Of a stretch of 64,000 nucleotides of DNA, positions 40,601-48,619 are shown one piece after another. The position numbers and the translations under genes were made by a program. The notes below the pieces were generated by a model, which worked only from the letters and a program-made list of their open reading frames with translations, was not told the DNA's origin and did no database searches. How positions within the stretch are numbered: position 1 is the first letter of the stretch; each line of letters begins with the position of its first letter. Source of the stretch: Paractinoplanes bogorensis (GTDB lineage: Bacteria; Actinomycetota; Actinomycetes; Mycobacteriales; Micromonosporaceae). The stretch covers positions 186,001 to 250,000 of the forward strand of contig NZ_JAHKKG010000009.1 of NCBI RefSeq assembly GCF_018829635.1, read 5' to 3'.

Positions 40601-40941
40601 ACCAGTGGCTGCCCGACGTGCTGCGGCTGGCCCAGCGGACCCAGCGGCCGGACATCGCCGAACGTGCGGCCGCGATCTGTGCCGCCGAGGCCGCCCGCGA
40701 GGTGCGACCGGCCCGGGCCTACGCCGCCAACCAGCGCTGTCAGGCGCTGCTGCACCGCGACCCGGCTCCGGCGCTGGCCGCGGCCGCGCACTATCGCAAG
40801 GTCGGCCGGGTGCTCGAGTTGGCCTCGGCTCTCGAGGACGCCGCCGTGCTCAGTGGAGAGCGGCCGGACGAGGCGTGCCGCCTGTTCGTTTCGATGTCCG
40901 CGCGGTGGGACGTCGCGCGGACATCGACATCCATGGTTTGA
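37693..40941 (+). CDS. AfsR/SARP-type large regulator with BTAD and AAA ATPase (LAL-like)
   Basis: This 1082-aa protein has an OmpR-like winged helix (residues about 15-90: LGPARQRAVFAVLAAHAGRVVGRDELITAIWG...VYTYVSGLRRVL pattern), a BTAD domain to about 240, then an ATPase domain. The ATPase has Walker A GEPGIGKTELL and Walker B LVLVVDDMQWAD. TPR-like helical repeats continue to the C-terminus, and no LuxR HTH is present at the end. GTG 37693 has GGGAGGAC right upstream. It is followed by a sugar ABC/GH2 gene set on the same strand after 160 bp, which it may activate. Proteins of this type act as ATP-dependent activators of secondary metabolism or carbon-use genes. Confidence 0.9.
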   Translation: MADLRVSVLGPVRAWTEERELELGPARQRAVFAVLAAHAGRVVGRDELITAIWGDSPPATAVGSIYTYVSGLRRVLRPQNLSTGSGGYLLRVAGDELDSTRFQRLRTNAAELLSAGDSAAAIARLDEALALWRGDAYATLAGPFLELDRQRLAELRLAAAEQRARLRLEAGGDDGLVAELTALVRDHPLHEPLHELLMRALHRAGRHGEALEVFRTARRTLVTELGIEPGPALRSLQRQLLTGTSDKSPARGTYRTVVPTPIAKALRDGLGGRSWVGRVAEIDHLRSLVRSVAAGTGNAVWISGEPGIGKTELLTHAFADAARFGCRVAWGAADQLGSRVPLQVLSRALGLETEPADDLIVAAVRSACASSPLVLVVDDMQWADSATVRVWERLLALVPKHPLLLVAAARPDAHQNDLRRKVLARQRMPLDLGPLAPADLDRMVTALVGAPPGENLRALAARSGGNPLFARELVAALRQRSAVEVNGGRADIGPEVTVDPPQTLLDAVHAALDVLSPETREVLRLAALLGSEFSVSEVVAVTGRSALDLVGALEEALAAAVLVDSGTDLAFRHPFLRQALVASVPEALRAGLHRHAAEVLAAGGSPLTRVAEQLNASAPVVDSWVLNWLVTNHAAVVRRAPQIAGDLIRRTLATELPSAQERGILLVALVRLEFRQGRLPTNQAEEAMSLAADPADRAEMRQLLATMRHRRGETAEAEAMLRDAVDDERVPLIWRSRHRVLLANFRRGDLDDLDAAERRAQAVHDEAAAAGQPYETAYALQTIWLTSSIRRDHERALAHVDRALEVVRGRPELSGTYVDLLDNRLFSLQNLDRLDEAEEALRTAPAGLQVATAVQHYWLGRWDEALTAVGAVAEDGPGITFHGRREPGAVTMLLHGVGALIALHRDAPDLAAAHLGAADAVPASEAERENCDFLLVARALAAEQQNRPAEALDLLGPLLQPAYAPMMLRHQWLPDVLRLAQRTQRPDIAERAAAICAAEAAREVRPARAYAANQRCQALLHRDPAPALAAAAHYRKVGRVLELASALEDAAVLSGERPDEACRLFVSMSARWDVARTSTSMV

Positions 40942-41101
40942 TCCTGTTCGGACCAGGTTTCGAACCCATCGAAGGTTTTGATACGCGTTCGTTATTGCGC
41001 GTCTATGGGGCCAAGTCTTGACAGAAAAAGTTCGATAGTGCGTGAATGTGTTTCCAGGTGGTTACTCCCCGATAACACATCCACCGCTAAGGAGCTCTGT
41101 C

Positions 41102-42181
41102 ATGAGCGTTTCTCACCGCAGTTGGCGGCCGGCGGCCGCGATCCTCGGTGCGGCCCTTCTCTTCGTCAGCGCATGCGCCAAGTCCGAAGACAGCGACACG
41201 GCCTCCAGCGGCACGGCCCCCTCGGCCGGTGCCCAGGTGGTTCAGTCGGCGTCGGCCGATGCCGCGACCTGCACTCTCGAACAGTTCGGCGGCACCAAGA
41301 TCGACCTGAAGACGGCCAAGGTCGGCTTCTCCCAGTCGGAGAAGGAGGCCAACCCGTTCCGCATCGCCGAGACGCAGTCCATCAAGGACGAGGCGGGCAA
41401 GCTGGGCATCACCCAGCTCACCACCACCAACGCGAACTCGCAGTTCAACAAGCAGATCAGTGACGTCGAGCAGATGATCGACTCGGGCGTGCAGCTGCTG
41501 GTCATCGCGCCGCTCAACTCGGACGGCTGGGACTCCGTCTTCGCCAAGGCGTCGGCCAAGAAGATCCCGATCGTCACCATCGACCGCAAGATCAACGCCA
41601 CTCCCTGCAAGGACTACCTGACCTTCATCGGGTCGGACTTCGCCGAGCAGGGCAAGCGTGCGGCCGACGAGATGGCCAAGGCGATGGGCAACAAGGGCAA
41701 GGTCGCGATCCTGCTCGGCGCGCCCGGCAACAACGTGACCACGCTGCGGACGAGCGGCTTCAAGGACCAGATCGCCAAGGTCGCGCCGGACATCCAGGTC
41801 GTGTTCGAACAGACGGGCAACTTCGCCCGCGAGGAAGGGCAGAAAGTCACCGAGCAGCTACTGCAGTCGAACCCCGACATCAACGGCATCTACGGGGAGA
41901 ACGACGAAATGGCGCTCGGCGCGATCACGGCCCTGAAGGGCGCCGGCAAGAAGGCCGGTGACGTCAAGGTCGTCTCGATCGACGGCACCAAGGGCGCCGT
42001 GCAGGCCATTGTGGACGGCTGGGCCTCGGCGGTCATCGAGTCGAACCCGCGTTTCGGCCCGCTCGCGTTCGAGACCGCGACCAAGTTCTTCGCGGGTGAG
42101 CCGGTCGGCCAGGACATCATCATCCAGGACCGGCAGTACGGCACGGACAACGCCAAAGCGGACATCAGCGCCGCTTACTGA
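41102..42181 (+). CDS. Periplasmic-type sugar-binding lipoprotein, YtfQ-like
   Basis: This 359-aa protein has a lipobox ending at Cys25 (FVSAC) and a Ser/Thr-rich linker. A Periplasmic_binding_4 domain follows with VGFSQSEKEANPFRIAETQSIKDEA, LLVIAPLNSDGWDSVFAKA, IPIVTIDRK and ENDEMALGAITALKGAGKKAG. The first of these regions is diagnostic of the YtfQ (galactofuranose) group. AAGGAG is 7 nt before ATG 41102. It belongs with the ATPase and two permeases at 45.1-48.6 kb, though separated from them by a terminator and the GH2 gene. Confidence 0.88.
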   Translation: MSVSHRSWRPAAAILGAALLFVSACAKSEDSDTASSGTAPSAGAQVVQSASADAATCTLEQFGGTKIDLKTAKVGFSQSEKEANPFRIAETQSIKDEAGKLGITQLTTTNANSQFNKQISDVEQMIDSGVQLLVIAPLNSDGWDSVFAKASAKKIPIVTIDRKINATPCKDYLTFIGSDFAEQGKRAADEMAKAMGNKGKVAILLGAPGNNVTTLRTSGFKDQIAKVAPDIQVVFEQTGNFAREEGQKVTEQLLQSNPDINGIYGENDEMALGAITALKGAGKKAGDVKVVSIDGTKGAVQAIVDGWASAVIESNPRFGPLAFETATKFFAGEPVGQDIIIQDRQYGTDNAKADISAAY

Positions 42182-42186
42182 GTGAC

Positions 42187-42223
42187 CTGCCGGGCGGCGC
42201 CTCGCGTGCCGCCCGGCAGTTTT
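42187..42223 (+). terminator. Intrinsic terminator after the sugar-binding protein gene
   Basis: A 12-bp perfect stem CTGCCGGGCGGC/GCCGCCCGGCAG with a 9-nt loop is followed by TTTT, six bases after the stop codon. It would let the binding protein be made in excess of the downstream genes. Confidence 0.88.
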
Positions 42224-42251
42224 GGCGCATAGACGTTCATCTATTGCTGCG

Positions 42252-42280
42252 ATGTGTGCGATCACGTCAGTATGTGTGCG
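42252..42280 (+). promoter_or_regulatory. Direct repeats ATGTGTGCG upstream of GH2 gene
   Basis: Two identical 9-mers ATGTGTGCG (42252-42260 and 42272-42280), spaced 20 bp start to start, lie between the terminator and the GH2 ribosome site. They are candidate activator sites, about two helical turns apart. The regulator is unknown; the SARP-like protein upstream is one option. Confidence 0.4.
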
Positions 42281-42316
42281 TCCTCGCACGGCTCACTCTT
42301 TCGAAGGAGAGAGAAC

Positions 42317-45058
42317 GTGACTGCACATCCCCGGAGGTTCCTCGCCCTCGCCGTAGCTGCCCTGACGGCCAGCGCCGGCGCGGTCGTGGGGTTCGCCTCG
42401 CCCGCAGCAGCGTTCGTTCCGAAGACGCCACCGCTGACCACCCCCTGGACCAACCAGGTCAGCACGACCAACCCGCTCCCCGAATACCCCCGCCCCCAGC
42501 TGACCCGCACCGACTGGCAGAGCCTCAACGGCATCTGGCAGTTCGCGGGCGCCTCGAACATCAACACCCCGCCGACCGGGCAGACCCTCGGCGAAGAGAT
42601 CCTCGTGCCCTACCCGATCGAGAGCGCACTCTCCGGGATCATGCGGCGGCAGGACTACTCGTACTACAAGCGCTCGTTCACCGTCCCGGCCGGTTGGTCG
42701 GGCAAGAACGTGCAGCTCAACTTTGGCGCCGTCGACTGGCAGTCCAAGGTCTGGGTGAACGGCACGCTGCTCGGCACCCACGAGGGCGGCTACGACAAGT
42801 TCTCGTACGACATCACCAGCGCTCTCCGAGCCGGCAGCAACGAGATCATCGTGGGCGTCTGGGACCCGACCGAGTCGCAAGACATCCCGGTCGGTAAGCA
42901 GCGCATCAACCGCGGCGGGATCATGTACACGCCGTACTCGGGAATCTGGCAGACGGTCTGGCTCGAACCGACCAACCCGGCCCGGATCACCCGGCTCGAC
43001 ACCACGCCGAACGTCTCGGCCGGCGGGCTCGACCTGGTCGTGCAGGCCGCCAACGCAAGCGGTCAGCAGGTCACCGCGCAGGTGCTCGCCGGCGGCACGG
43101 TGGTCGGTTCGGCCAGCGGCACGGTCGGCTCGTCGTTCCGCGTCCCGGTGCCCAACGCCCACCTCTGGACCCCCGACGATCCTTTCCTGTACGACCTACG
43201 CGTCACGCTGGCCAGTGGTGACGCGGTCGGCGGCTACTTCGGCATGCGCTCGCTCGGCAAGGCGATGCTCGGCGGCGTGCTGCGGCCGACGCTCAACGGC
43301 AAGTTCGTCTTCCAGATGGGCACGCTCGACCAGGGCTACTGGCCCGACGGCATCTCGACCGCCCCGACCGACACCGCGCTGCGCTTCGACCTGGAGCAGC
43401 AGAAGGCGCTCGGCTTCAACATGGTCCGCAAACACATCAAGGTGGAGAGCGACCGCTGGTTCTACTGGGCCGACCGCCTGGGCCTGATGGTCTGGCAGGA
43501 CATGCCCGCGCTGGCCAGCGGCCGCGACCCGTCCACGGCCGGCCGCACCCGGTTCGAGAAGGAACTCAAGGAGATGATCGACGAGCACAAGGGCATCACG
43601 TCGATCGTGCAGTGGGTGCCGTTCAACGAGGGCTGGGGCGAGTACGACGCCGGCCGCATCGCCGATCTGGTCAAGAGCTACGACCCGACCCGGATGGTCA
43701 ACCACAACTCCGGTTCCAACTGCTGCGACTCCGACCCCGACCCGGGCAACGGCGACGTCATCGACGACCACCAGTACGTCGGTCCGGGCATCACCCGCCC
43801 GCCGACAGCGACCCGGTTCGTGGTCAACGGCGAGTACGGCGGCCTGGGCCTGCGCACCGCCGGGCACGAGTGGCCGACCAGCGGCAAGTTCGCGTACGAG
43901 TGGCTGCCCGACTCGACCGCGCTGACCAACCGCTACATCCAGATCACCGGCCGGATGGTCGACCTGATCAACGGCAACGGCCTGTCCGGTTCCGTCTACA
44001 CCGAGCCGACCGACGTCGAGGAGGAGCTCAACGGCTTCTTCACGTACGACCGGCAGATCCGCAAGATGGACTTCGCCCGCGTCCGTGAGGTCAACCTGCG
44101 GGTGATCGCCGCGGCCACCGGCGGGACGCTGTCGGTGAACCGGCTGGCCTCGCTCAAGGTCACCACGCCCGGCTACACCAACCGCTACCTGCGCCACGCG
44201 GGCGGCGCCGCGCGCACCGACGTGATCTCGACGTCGAGCTCGACCGGTGACCGGCAGGACGCCACCTATTGGACGCGCCCCGGCCTGTCCAACGCCTCCT
44301 GCTACTCGTTCGAGTCGCGCAACTTCCCGGGTCAGTACCTGCGCCACCGTGACTCCCGGGTCTACCGCGAGGCCAACTCCGGCGGTTCGTTCGCCGGCGA
44401 CGCCACGTTCTGCGCCCGTCCCGGCCTGTCCGGCGGCGGCACCTCGCTCGAATCGGCCAACTTCCCCGGTCGCTACCTGCGGCACCGCGCCGAAGAGGTG
44501 TGGGTCGAGGCGAGCACCGGCGGGTCGTTCAACGACGACGCGACCTGGGCCGTGGGCGCTCCGCTGTGGCGCAGCGGCGCCGACCTGACCGTCGGGCAGA
44601 ACCGGTCGTTCCGGGTCACCACGGCCGGCTACGACAACCGCTACCTGCGGCACCGGGACAGCCTGGCCCGCACCGACGTGATCACCACCGGCAGCTCGGT
44701 CACCGACCGGCAGGATGCCACCTTCACCGTCCGCACCGGTCTGGCCGACAACAGCTGCTACACGTTCGAATCGGTCAACTACCCCGGCCGCTTCCTGCGC
44801 CACGCCAACTACCGCCTGCAGACGGCGACCAACGATGGCACCGCCACGTTCCAGCAGGACGCCACGTTCTGCGGCCAGCCCGGCCTCAACGGCGGGGCGG
44901 GCAACATTTCGCTCGAATCGATCAATTACCCCGGTTACTACTGGCGCCACTACGGCGAAGCGGTTTACATCGCCACCAACGGCGGTGGCAACACGTGGGA
45001 CAACGCCGGCAGCTACAACGCCGACGTGACCTGGAACAACGCGACCCCGCTGGGGTAG
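42317..45058 (+). CDS. Secreted glycoside hydrolase family 2 enzyme with two AbfB-like domains
   Basis: From GTG 42317 (AAGGAG upstream) the product is 913 aa with a Sec signal peptide cleaved near ASPAAA-F33. The GH2 jelly roll shows TDWQSLNGIWQFAGA and KRSFTVPAGWSGKNVQLNF. A TIM barrel follows with acid/base Glu438 in VPFNEGWGEYD and candidate nucleophile Glu506 in NGEYGGLGL. The C-terminus has two AbfB-type beta-trefoil domains (repeats of RYLRHRDS...DATFCARPGL, NYPGRFLRH) like CBM42, which bind arabinofuranose side chains. It probably trims arabinan or arabinoxylan-type or galactofuranose-containing glycans outside the cell to feed the adjacent importer. Confidence 0.9.
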   Translation: MTAHPRRFLALAVAALTASAGAVVGFASPAAAFVPKTPPLTTPWTNQVSTTNPLPEYPRPQLTRTDWQSLNGIWQFAGASNINTPPTGQTLGEEILVPYPIESALSGIMRRQDYSYYKRSFTVPAGWSGKNVQLNFGAVDWQSKVWVNGTLLGTHEGGYDKFSYDITSALRAGSNEIIVGVWDPTESQDIPVGKQRINRGGIMYTPYSGIWQTVWLEPTNPARITRLDTTPNVSAGGLDLVVQAANASGQQVTAQVLAGGTVVGSASGTVGSSFRVPVPNAHLWTPDDPFLYDLRVTLASGDAVGGYFGMRSLGKAMLGGVLRPTLNGKFVFQMGTLDQGYWPDGISTAPTDTALRFDLEQQKALGFNMVRKHIKVESDRWFYWADRLGLMVWQDMPALASGRDPSTAGRTRFEKELKEMIDEHKGITSIVQWVPFNEGWGEYDAGRIADLVKSYDPTRMVNHNSGSNCCDSDPDPGNGDVIDDHQYVGPGITRPPTATRFVVNGEYGGLGLRTAGHEWPTSGKFAYEWLPDSTALTNRYIQITGRMVDLINGNGLSGSVYTEPTDVEEELNGFFTYDRQIRKMDFARVREVNLRVIAAATGGTLSVNRLASLKVTTPGYTNRYLRHAGGAARTDVISTSSSTGDRQDATYWTRPGLSNASCYSFESRNFPGQYLRHRDSRVYREANSGGSFAGDATFCARPGLSGGGTSLESANFPGRYLRHRAEEVWVEASTGGSFNDDATWAVGAPLWRSGADLTVGQNRSFRVTTAGYDNRYLRHRDSLARTDVITTGSSVTDRQDATFTVRTGLADNSCYTFESVNYPGRFLRHANYRLQTATNDGTATFQQDATFCGQPGLNGGAGNISLESINYPGYYWRHYGEAVYIATNGGGNTWDNAGSYNADVTWNNATPLG

Positions 45059-45067
45059 CTGAGAACC

Positions 45068-45103
45068 GCCGGGCGGGGTGGTTCCCTGACCACCCCGCCC
45101 GGC
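45068..45103 (+). terminator. 15-bp perfect hairpin between GH2 and ABC ATPase genes
   Basis: Arms 45068-45082 and 45089-45103 are exact complements (GCCGGGCGGGGTGGT) around a 6-nt loop. No T-tract follows, and the ribosome site of the next gene is only 8 nt beyond. It may attenuate or protect mRNA ends rather than fully terminate. Confidence 0.65.
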
Positions 45104-45121
45104 ACCGAACAGGAGAGCTCT

Positions 45122-46645
45122 ATGGCGTTGCTCGAAGTCGCCGACGTCTCGAAGATATTTCCGGGCGTACGCGCCCTCGACTCGGTCTCGTTCACCCTGC
45201 AACCGGGCGAGGTGCACGCGCTGGTCGGCGAGAACGGCGCCGGTAAGTCCACATTGATCAAGGTGCTGACCGGCGTCTACCAGCCGGACGGCGGCGAGCT
45301 GCGCTACCAGGATCAACCGGCCCAGTTCGGCACCCCGATGGACGCCCAGCGGGCCGGCATCTCGACCATCTATCAGGAGGTCAACCTCGTCCCCCTGATG
45401 ACCGTGGCGCAGAATCTCTTCCTGGGCCGGGAACCGCGGAACAGCTTCGGCATGATCGACCGCGGCCGGATGGACCGCGAGGCCCGCGAGGTGCTGGCCG
45501 GCTACGGCGTCACCACCGACGTACGCCGTCAGCTGGGCACCCTCGCCCTGGGCGCGCAGCAGATGGTCGCCCTGGCCCGGGCCGTCATGATCGACGCCAA
45601 GGTCGTCATCATGGACGAGCCCACCTCGTCGCTCGAACCGCGCGAGGTGCAGACGCTGTTCGGCGTCATCCGCGACCTGCACGCCAAGGGCATCGGCATC
45701 ATCTACGTCAGCCACCGGCTCGACGAGCTCTACGAGATCTGCGACGCGGTCACGATCCTGCGCGACGGCAAGCTCGTGCACACCGGCAAGCTGGCCGAGC
45801 TCGAGCGGATCAAGCTGGTCTCGCTCATGCTCGGGCGCGACATGGCCGAGGTGCGGCGGGAGGGCGCGACCGCCTTCTCGGGCGAGGGCACCGGTGACGA
45901 GTCGGCCGCGCCCGTGCTGCGGGTGCGCGAGCTGAACAGCCGGCACAAGCTGCACGACGTGACCTTCGACGTGCGTCCGGGCGAGGTGGTCGGGCTGGGC
46001 GGGCTGCTCGGCGCCGGCCGGAGCGAGACGATCAAGGCCATCGGCGGGGCGTACCACCTGGACAGCGGCGAGATCGAGGTCGACGGGAAAGAGCTGAAGA
46101 AGCCCACTCCCGTACGGGCGGTGAAGGCGGGCATCGCCGTACAGCCCGAAGACCGTAAAGCCGAGGGCATCGTGCCCGGCCTGTCGGTGCGCGAGAACAT
46201 CGCCCTGGCCGTGCTGCCGCGCGTGTCCCGCGGCGGGTTCGTCTCCGACTCGAAGATCGACGAGATCGTCGACCGCTACATGAAGCGGCTGCGGATCAAG
46301 GCGTCCAGCCCCGACCAGGCGGTGGGCGACCTGTCCGGCGGCAACCAGCAGAAGGTGCTGCTGGCCCGGCTGCTGGCCACCGACCCCAAGGTGCTGCTGC
46401 TCGACGAGCCGACCCGCGGCATCGACGTCGGGGCCAAGGCCGAGGTGCAGTCACTGATCGACGAGCTGGCCGGCGAGGGACTCGGCGTCGTGCTGGTCTC
46501 GTCCGACGCCGAGGAGCTGGTCGAGGGCTCGGACCGGGTGGTCGTGCTGCGCGACGGCGTCGTGGTCGGCACCCTGACCGGCACCGAGGTCACCACCGAA
46601 GACCTGATGTCCACCATCGCAACGGAGGCCCACCGTGAGCACTGA
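45122..46645 (+). CDS. Sugar ABC transporter ATPase with two nucleotide-binding domains (YtfR/RbsA type)
   Basis: This 507-aa protein has two fused ABC domains. The first has Walker A GENGAGKSTLI, signature-like LGAQQMVALARA and Walker B VVIMDEPTSSLE. The second has a degenerate P-loop GGLLGAGRSET, signature DLSGGNQQKVLLARLL and VLLLDEPTRGIDVGAK. This is the standard RbsA/MglA/YtfR architecture, energising import of monosaccharides. GGAG precedes the ATG. The stop overlaps the first permease gene. Confidence 0.95.
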   Translation: MALLEVADVSKIFPGVRALDSVSFTLQPGEVHALVGENGAGKSTLIKVLTGVYQPDGGELRYQDQPAQFGTPMDAQRAGISTIYQEVNLVPLMTVAQNLFLGREPRNSFGMIDRGRMDREAREVLAGYGVTTDVRRQLGTLALGAQQMVALARAVMIDAKVVIMDEPTSSLEPREVQTLFGVIRDLHAKGIGIIYVSHRLDELYEICDAVTILRDGKLVHTGKLAELERIKLVSLMLGRDMAEVRREGATAFSGEGTGDESAAPVLRVRELNSRHKLHDVTFDVRPGEVVGLGGLLGAGRSETIKAIGGAYHLDSGEIEVDGKELKKPTPVRAVKAGIAVQPEDRKAEGIVPGLSVRENIALAVLPRVSRGGFVSDSKIDEIVDRYMKRLRIKASSPDQAVGDLSGGNQQKVLLARLLATDPKVLLLDEPTRGIDVGAKAEVQSLIDELAGEGLGVVLVSSDAEELVEGSDRVVVLRDGVVVGTLTGTEVTTEDLMSTIATEAHREH

Positions 46646-47603
46646 GACGGTGGCCACCCGGCCCACCCTCGACACCGCGCGGCTGAAAGCCTGGCTGCCC
46701 AAGTACGGCGTCTACGCCGCCATCGTGCTGCTGGTCGTCTACAACATCTTCTTCACCCCGTACTTCGCGACCTGGAGCAACCTGCGCATCCAGCTGATCC
46801 AGGTGGCGCCGATCGTGATCGTGGCGCTCGGCATGGCGCTGGTGATCGGCACCGAGGGCATCGACCTCTCGGTCGGCTCGGTGATGGCCCTGGCCGCCGC
46901 GTTCATCCCGCTCTACCTCGGGTACGGCGTGGTCGCCGCGATCATCGTGGCCCTGCTGGCCGGGGTCGCGGTCGGCTTCATCAACGGCGTACTGGTGGCC
47001 AAGGTCGGCCTGCAACCGATCGTCGCCACACTCGCCCTCTTCGTCGGCGGCCGCGGGCTCGCGGTCGTGATCAGTGAGGGCAAGCTGGTCGACATCCGCA
47101 ACTCCGACTTCCTCTACCTGGGCTCGGGCGACCTGCTCGGCATCCCGGTGCTGGTCTGGATCGCCGCCGCTCTGGTCCTGGTCGTCGGGTTCGTGGTGCG
47201 CCGCACCGTCTTCGGCCGGCGGCTACTGGCCATCGGCGGCAACCGGCCCGCCGCCGAGCTGGCCGGTCTGCCGGTCAAGCGGGTTCTGATCATGGTGTAC
47301 GTGGTCTGCGCGGTACTCGCCTCGATCGCCGGCCTGCTCTCGGTGGCCCGCATCCAGTCCAGTGACGCGTCGTCGGTGGGCCTGCTCATCGAGCTGTCCG
47401 CGATCACCGCCGTGGTCGTCGGCGGCACTCCCCTGACCGGCGGCAAGGTGCGCGTCCTGGGCACCGTCGCCGGCGCCATGCTCATGCAGCTGGTGATCGC
47501 CACGATGATCAAGCACAACCTGCAACCCTCCACCACCGAGATGGTGCAGGCCGTGATCATCCTGATCGCGGTCTACGTGGCCCGAGAGAGGAAGACCCGG
47601 TGA
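46635..47603 (+). CDS. Sugar ABC transporter permease (YtfT/RbsC type)
   Basis: This 322-aa, polytopic BPD_transp_2 protein has the typical TEGIDLSVGSVMALAAAF, FINGVLVAKVGLQPIVATLALFVGGRGLAVVISEG and ITAVVVGGTPLTGGKVRVLGTVAGAMLMQLV. It starts with GTG 46635, overlapping the ATPase gene by 11 bp, and ends overlapping the second permease by 4 bp. Two non-identical permeases are characteristic of the YtfT-YjfF arrangement. Confidence 0.94.
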   Translation: MSTETVATRPTLDTARLKAWLPKYGVYAAIVLLVVYNIFFTPYFATWSNLRIQLIQVAPIVIVALGMALVIGTEGIDLSVGSVMALAAAFIPLYLGYGVVAAIIVALLAGVAVGFINGVLVAKVGLQPIVATLALFVGGRGLAVVISEGKLVDIRNSDFLYLGSGDLLGIPVLVWIAAALVLVVGFVVRRTVFGRRLLAIGGNRPAAELAGLPVKRVLIMVYVVCAVLASIAGLLSVARIQSSDASSVGLLIELSAITAVVVGGTPLTGGKVRVLGTVAGAMLMQLVIATMIKHNLQPSTTEMVQAVIILIAVYVARERKTR

Positions 47604-48619
47604 CCATGACGAACATCTCGGGCCCGGAGACCCCAGCCATCGTGGCTGAGGACGTCCGCAAGGCCGAGCGCACCGACCGGATCGTCGGCACCGTCCAGCG
47701 ACAGGGCGCACTCGCCGTCCTGATCGTCGTGCTCGTGATCGCGCTCGCGTCGTTCCCGAACTTCCGCAGCTTCGACAACGCGGCCACGATCCTGGTCGCG
47801 GCGGCCCCGCCGATGCTGATCGCGCTCGGCATGACCTTCGTGATCATCACGGGCGGCATCGACCTGTCGGTCGGATCGCTCTACGTGCTCGGGGGCGTGC
47901 TCGCCGCCTGGGCCTCGCAGTACGGGATCCTGGCCGCGTTCCTGCTGCCCCTGGCCGTGTGCGGGGCGATCGGACTGGCCAATGGACTGCTGATCGCGTA
48001 CACGCGAATGGCTCCCTTCATCGTGACGCTGGCGGCTCTGCTCGGCGCCCGGGGCCTGATGCGGGCGATCAGCTCGGAGGGTTCCAACACCTACCTGGTG
48101 CAGAGCGACGCGCTCCGCAAGCTCGGCAACGGGTCATTCCTCGACATCGGATACCAGGTCTGGCTGGTCGCGGCGCTCGTCGTGATCGGCATGGTGGTGC
48201 TGGCCCGCACCCGGTTCGGCTCGTCGATCTACGCCGTGGGCGGCAGTGAGGACGCGGCCAGCCTGATGGGTGTGCCCGTACGCCGTACGAAGGTCTGGGT
48301 CTATGTCCTGTCGGGTCTGCTGGCCGGCCTGGCCGGGGCGATCAACGCGGCCAAGCTCGGCTCGGGCGTGACCGTGCTGGGCACCGGCATGGAACTCGAC
48401 GCGATCGCCGCCGTGGTCATCGGCGGCACGCTGCTCACCGGTGGCGCGGGCACGATCGCCGGCACCATCGCGGGCGTGCTGCTCCTCGGCGTGATCCAGA
48501 ACCTGATCAACCAGGTCGGCAACCTCAACAGTAACTGGCAACAGGTGATCAGCGGGACGTTCCTGGCCCTGGTCGTGGTGGCCCAGACCTATCTCGTACG
48601 TCTCCGAAGAGTCACTTAA
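47600..48619 (+). CDS. Sugar ABC transporter permease (YjfF type)
   Basis: This 339-aa BPD_transp_2 permease has ITGGIDLSVGSLYVLGGVLAAWA, LIAYTRMAPFIVTLAALLGARGLMRAISSEG, YAVGGSEDAASLMGVPVRRTKVWVYVLSGLLAGLAG and IGGTLLTGGAGTIAGTIAGVLLLGVIQN. It completes the heteromeric membrane channel with the preceding permease. The GTG start overlaps that gene. The 3' end overlaps the convergent anti-sigma gene by 8 bp. Confidence 0.94.
   Translation: MTMTNISGPETPAIVAEDVRKAERTDRIVGTVQRQGALAVLIVVLVIALASFPNFRSFDNAATILVAAAPPMLIALGMTFVIITGGIDLSVGSLYVLGGVLAAWASQYGILAAFLLPLAVCGAIGLANGLLIAYTRMAPFIVTLAALLGARGLMRAISSEGSNTYLVQSDALRKLGNGSFLDIGYQVWLVAALVVIGMVVLARTRFGSSIYAVGGSEDAASLMGVPVRRTKVWVYVLSGLLAGLAGAINAAKLGSGVTVLGTGMELDAIAAVVIGGTLLTGGAGTIAGTIAGVLLLGVIQNLINQVGNLNSNWQQVISGTFLALVVVAQTYLVRLRRVT

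Noticed and set aside
41018..41046. TTGACA as -35 of a promoter for the YtfQ-like gene
   Set aside because: The hexamer is good, but no convincing -10 occurs 16-19 bp downstream (only CGTGAA-like), so it is not listed as a promoter.
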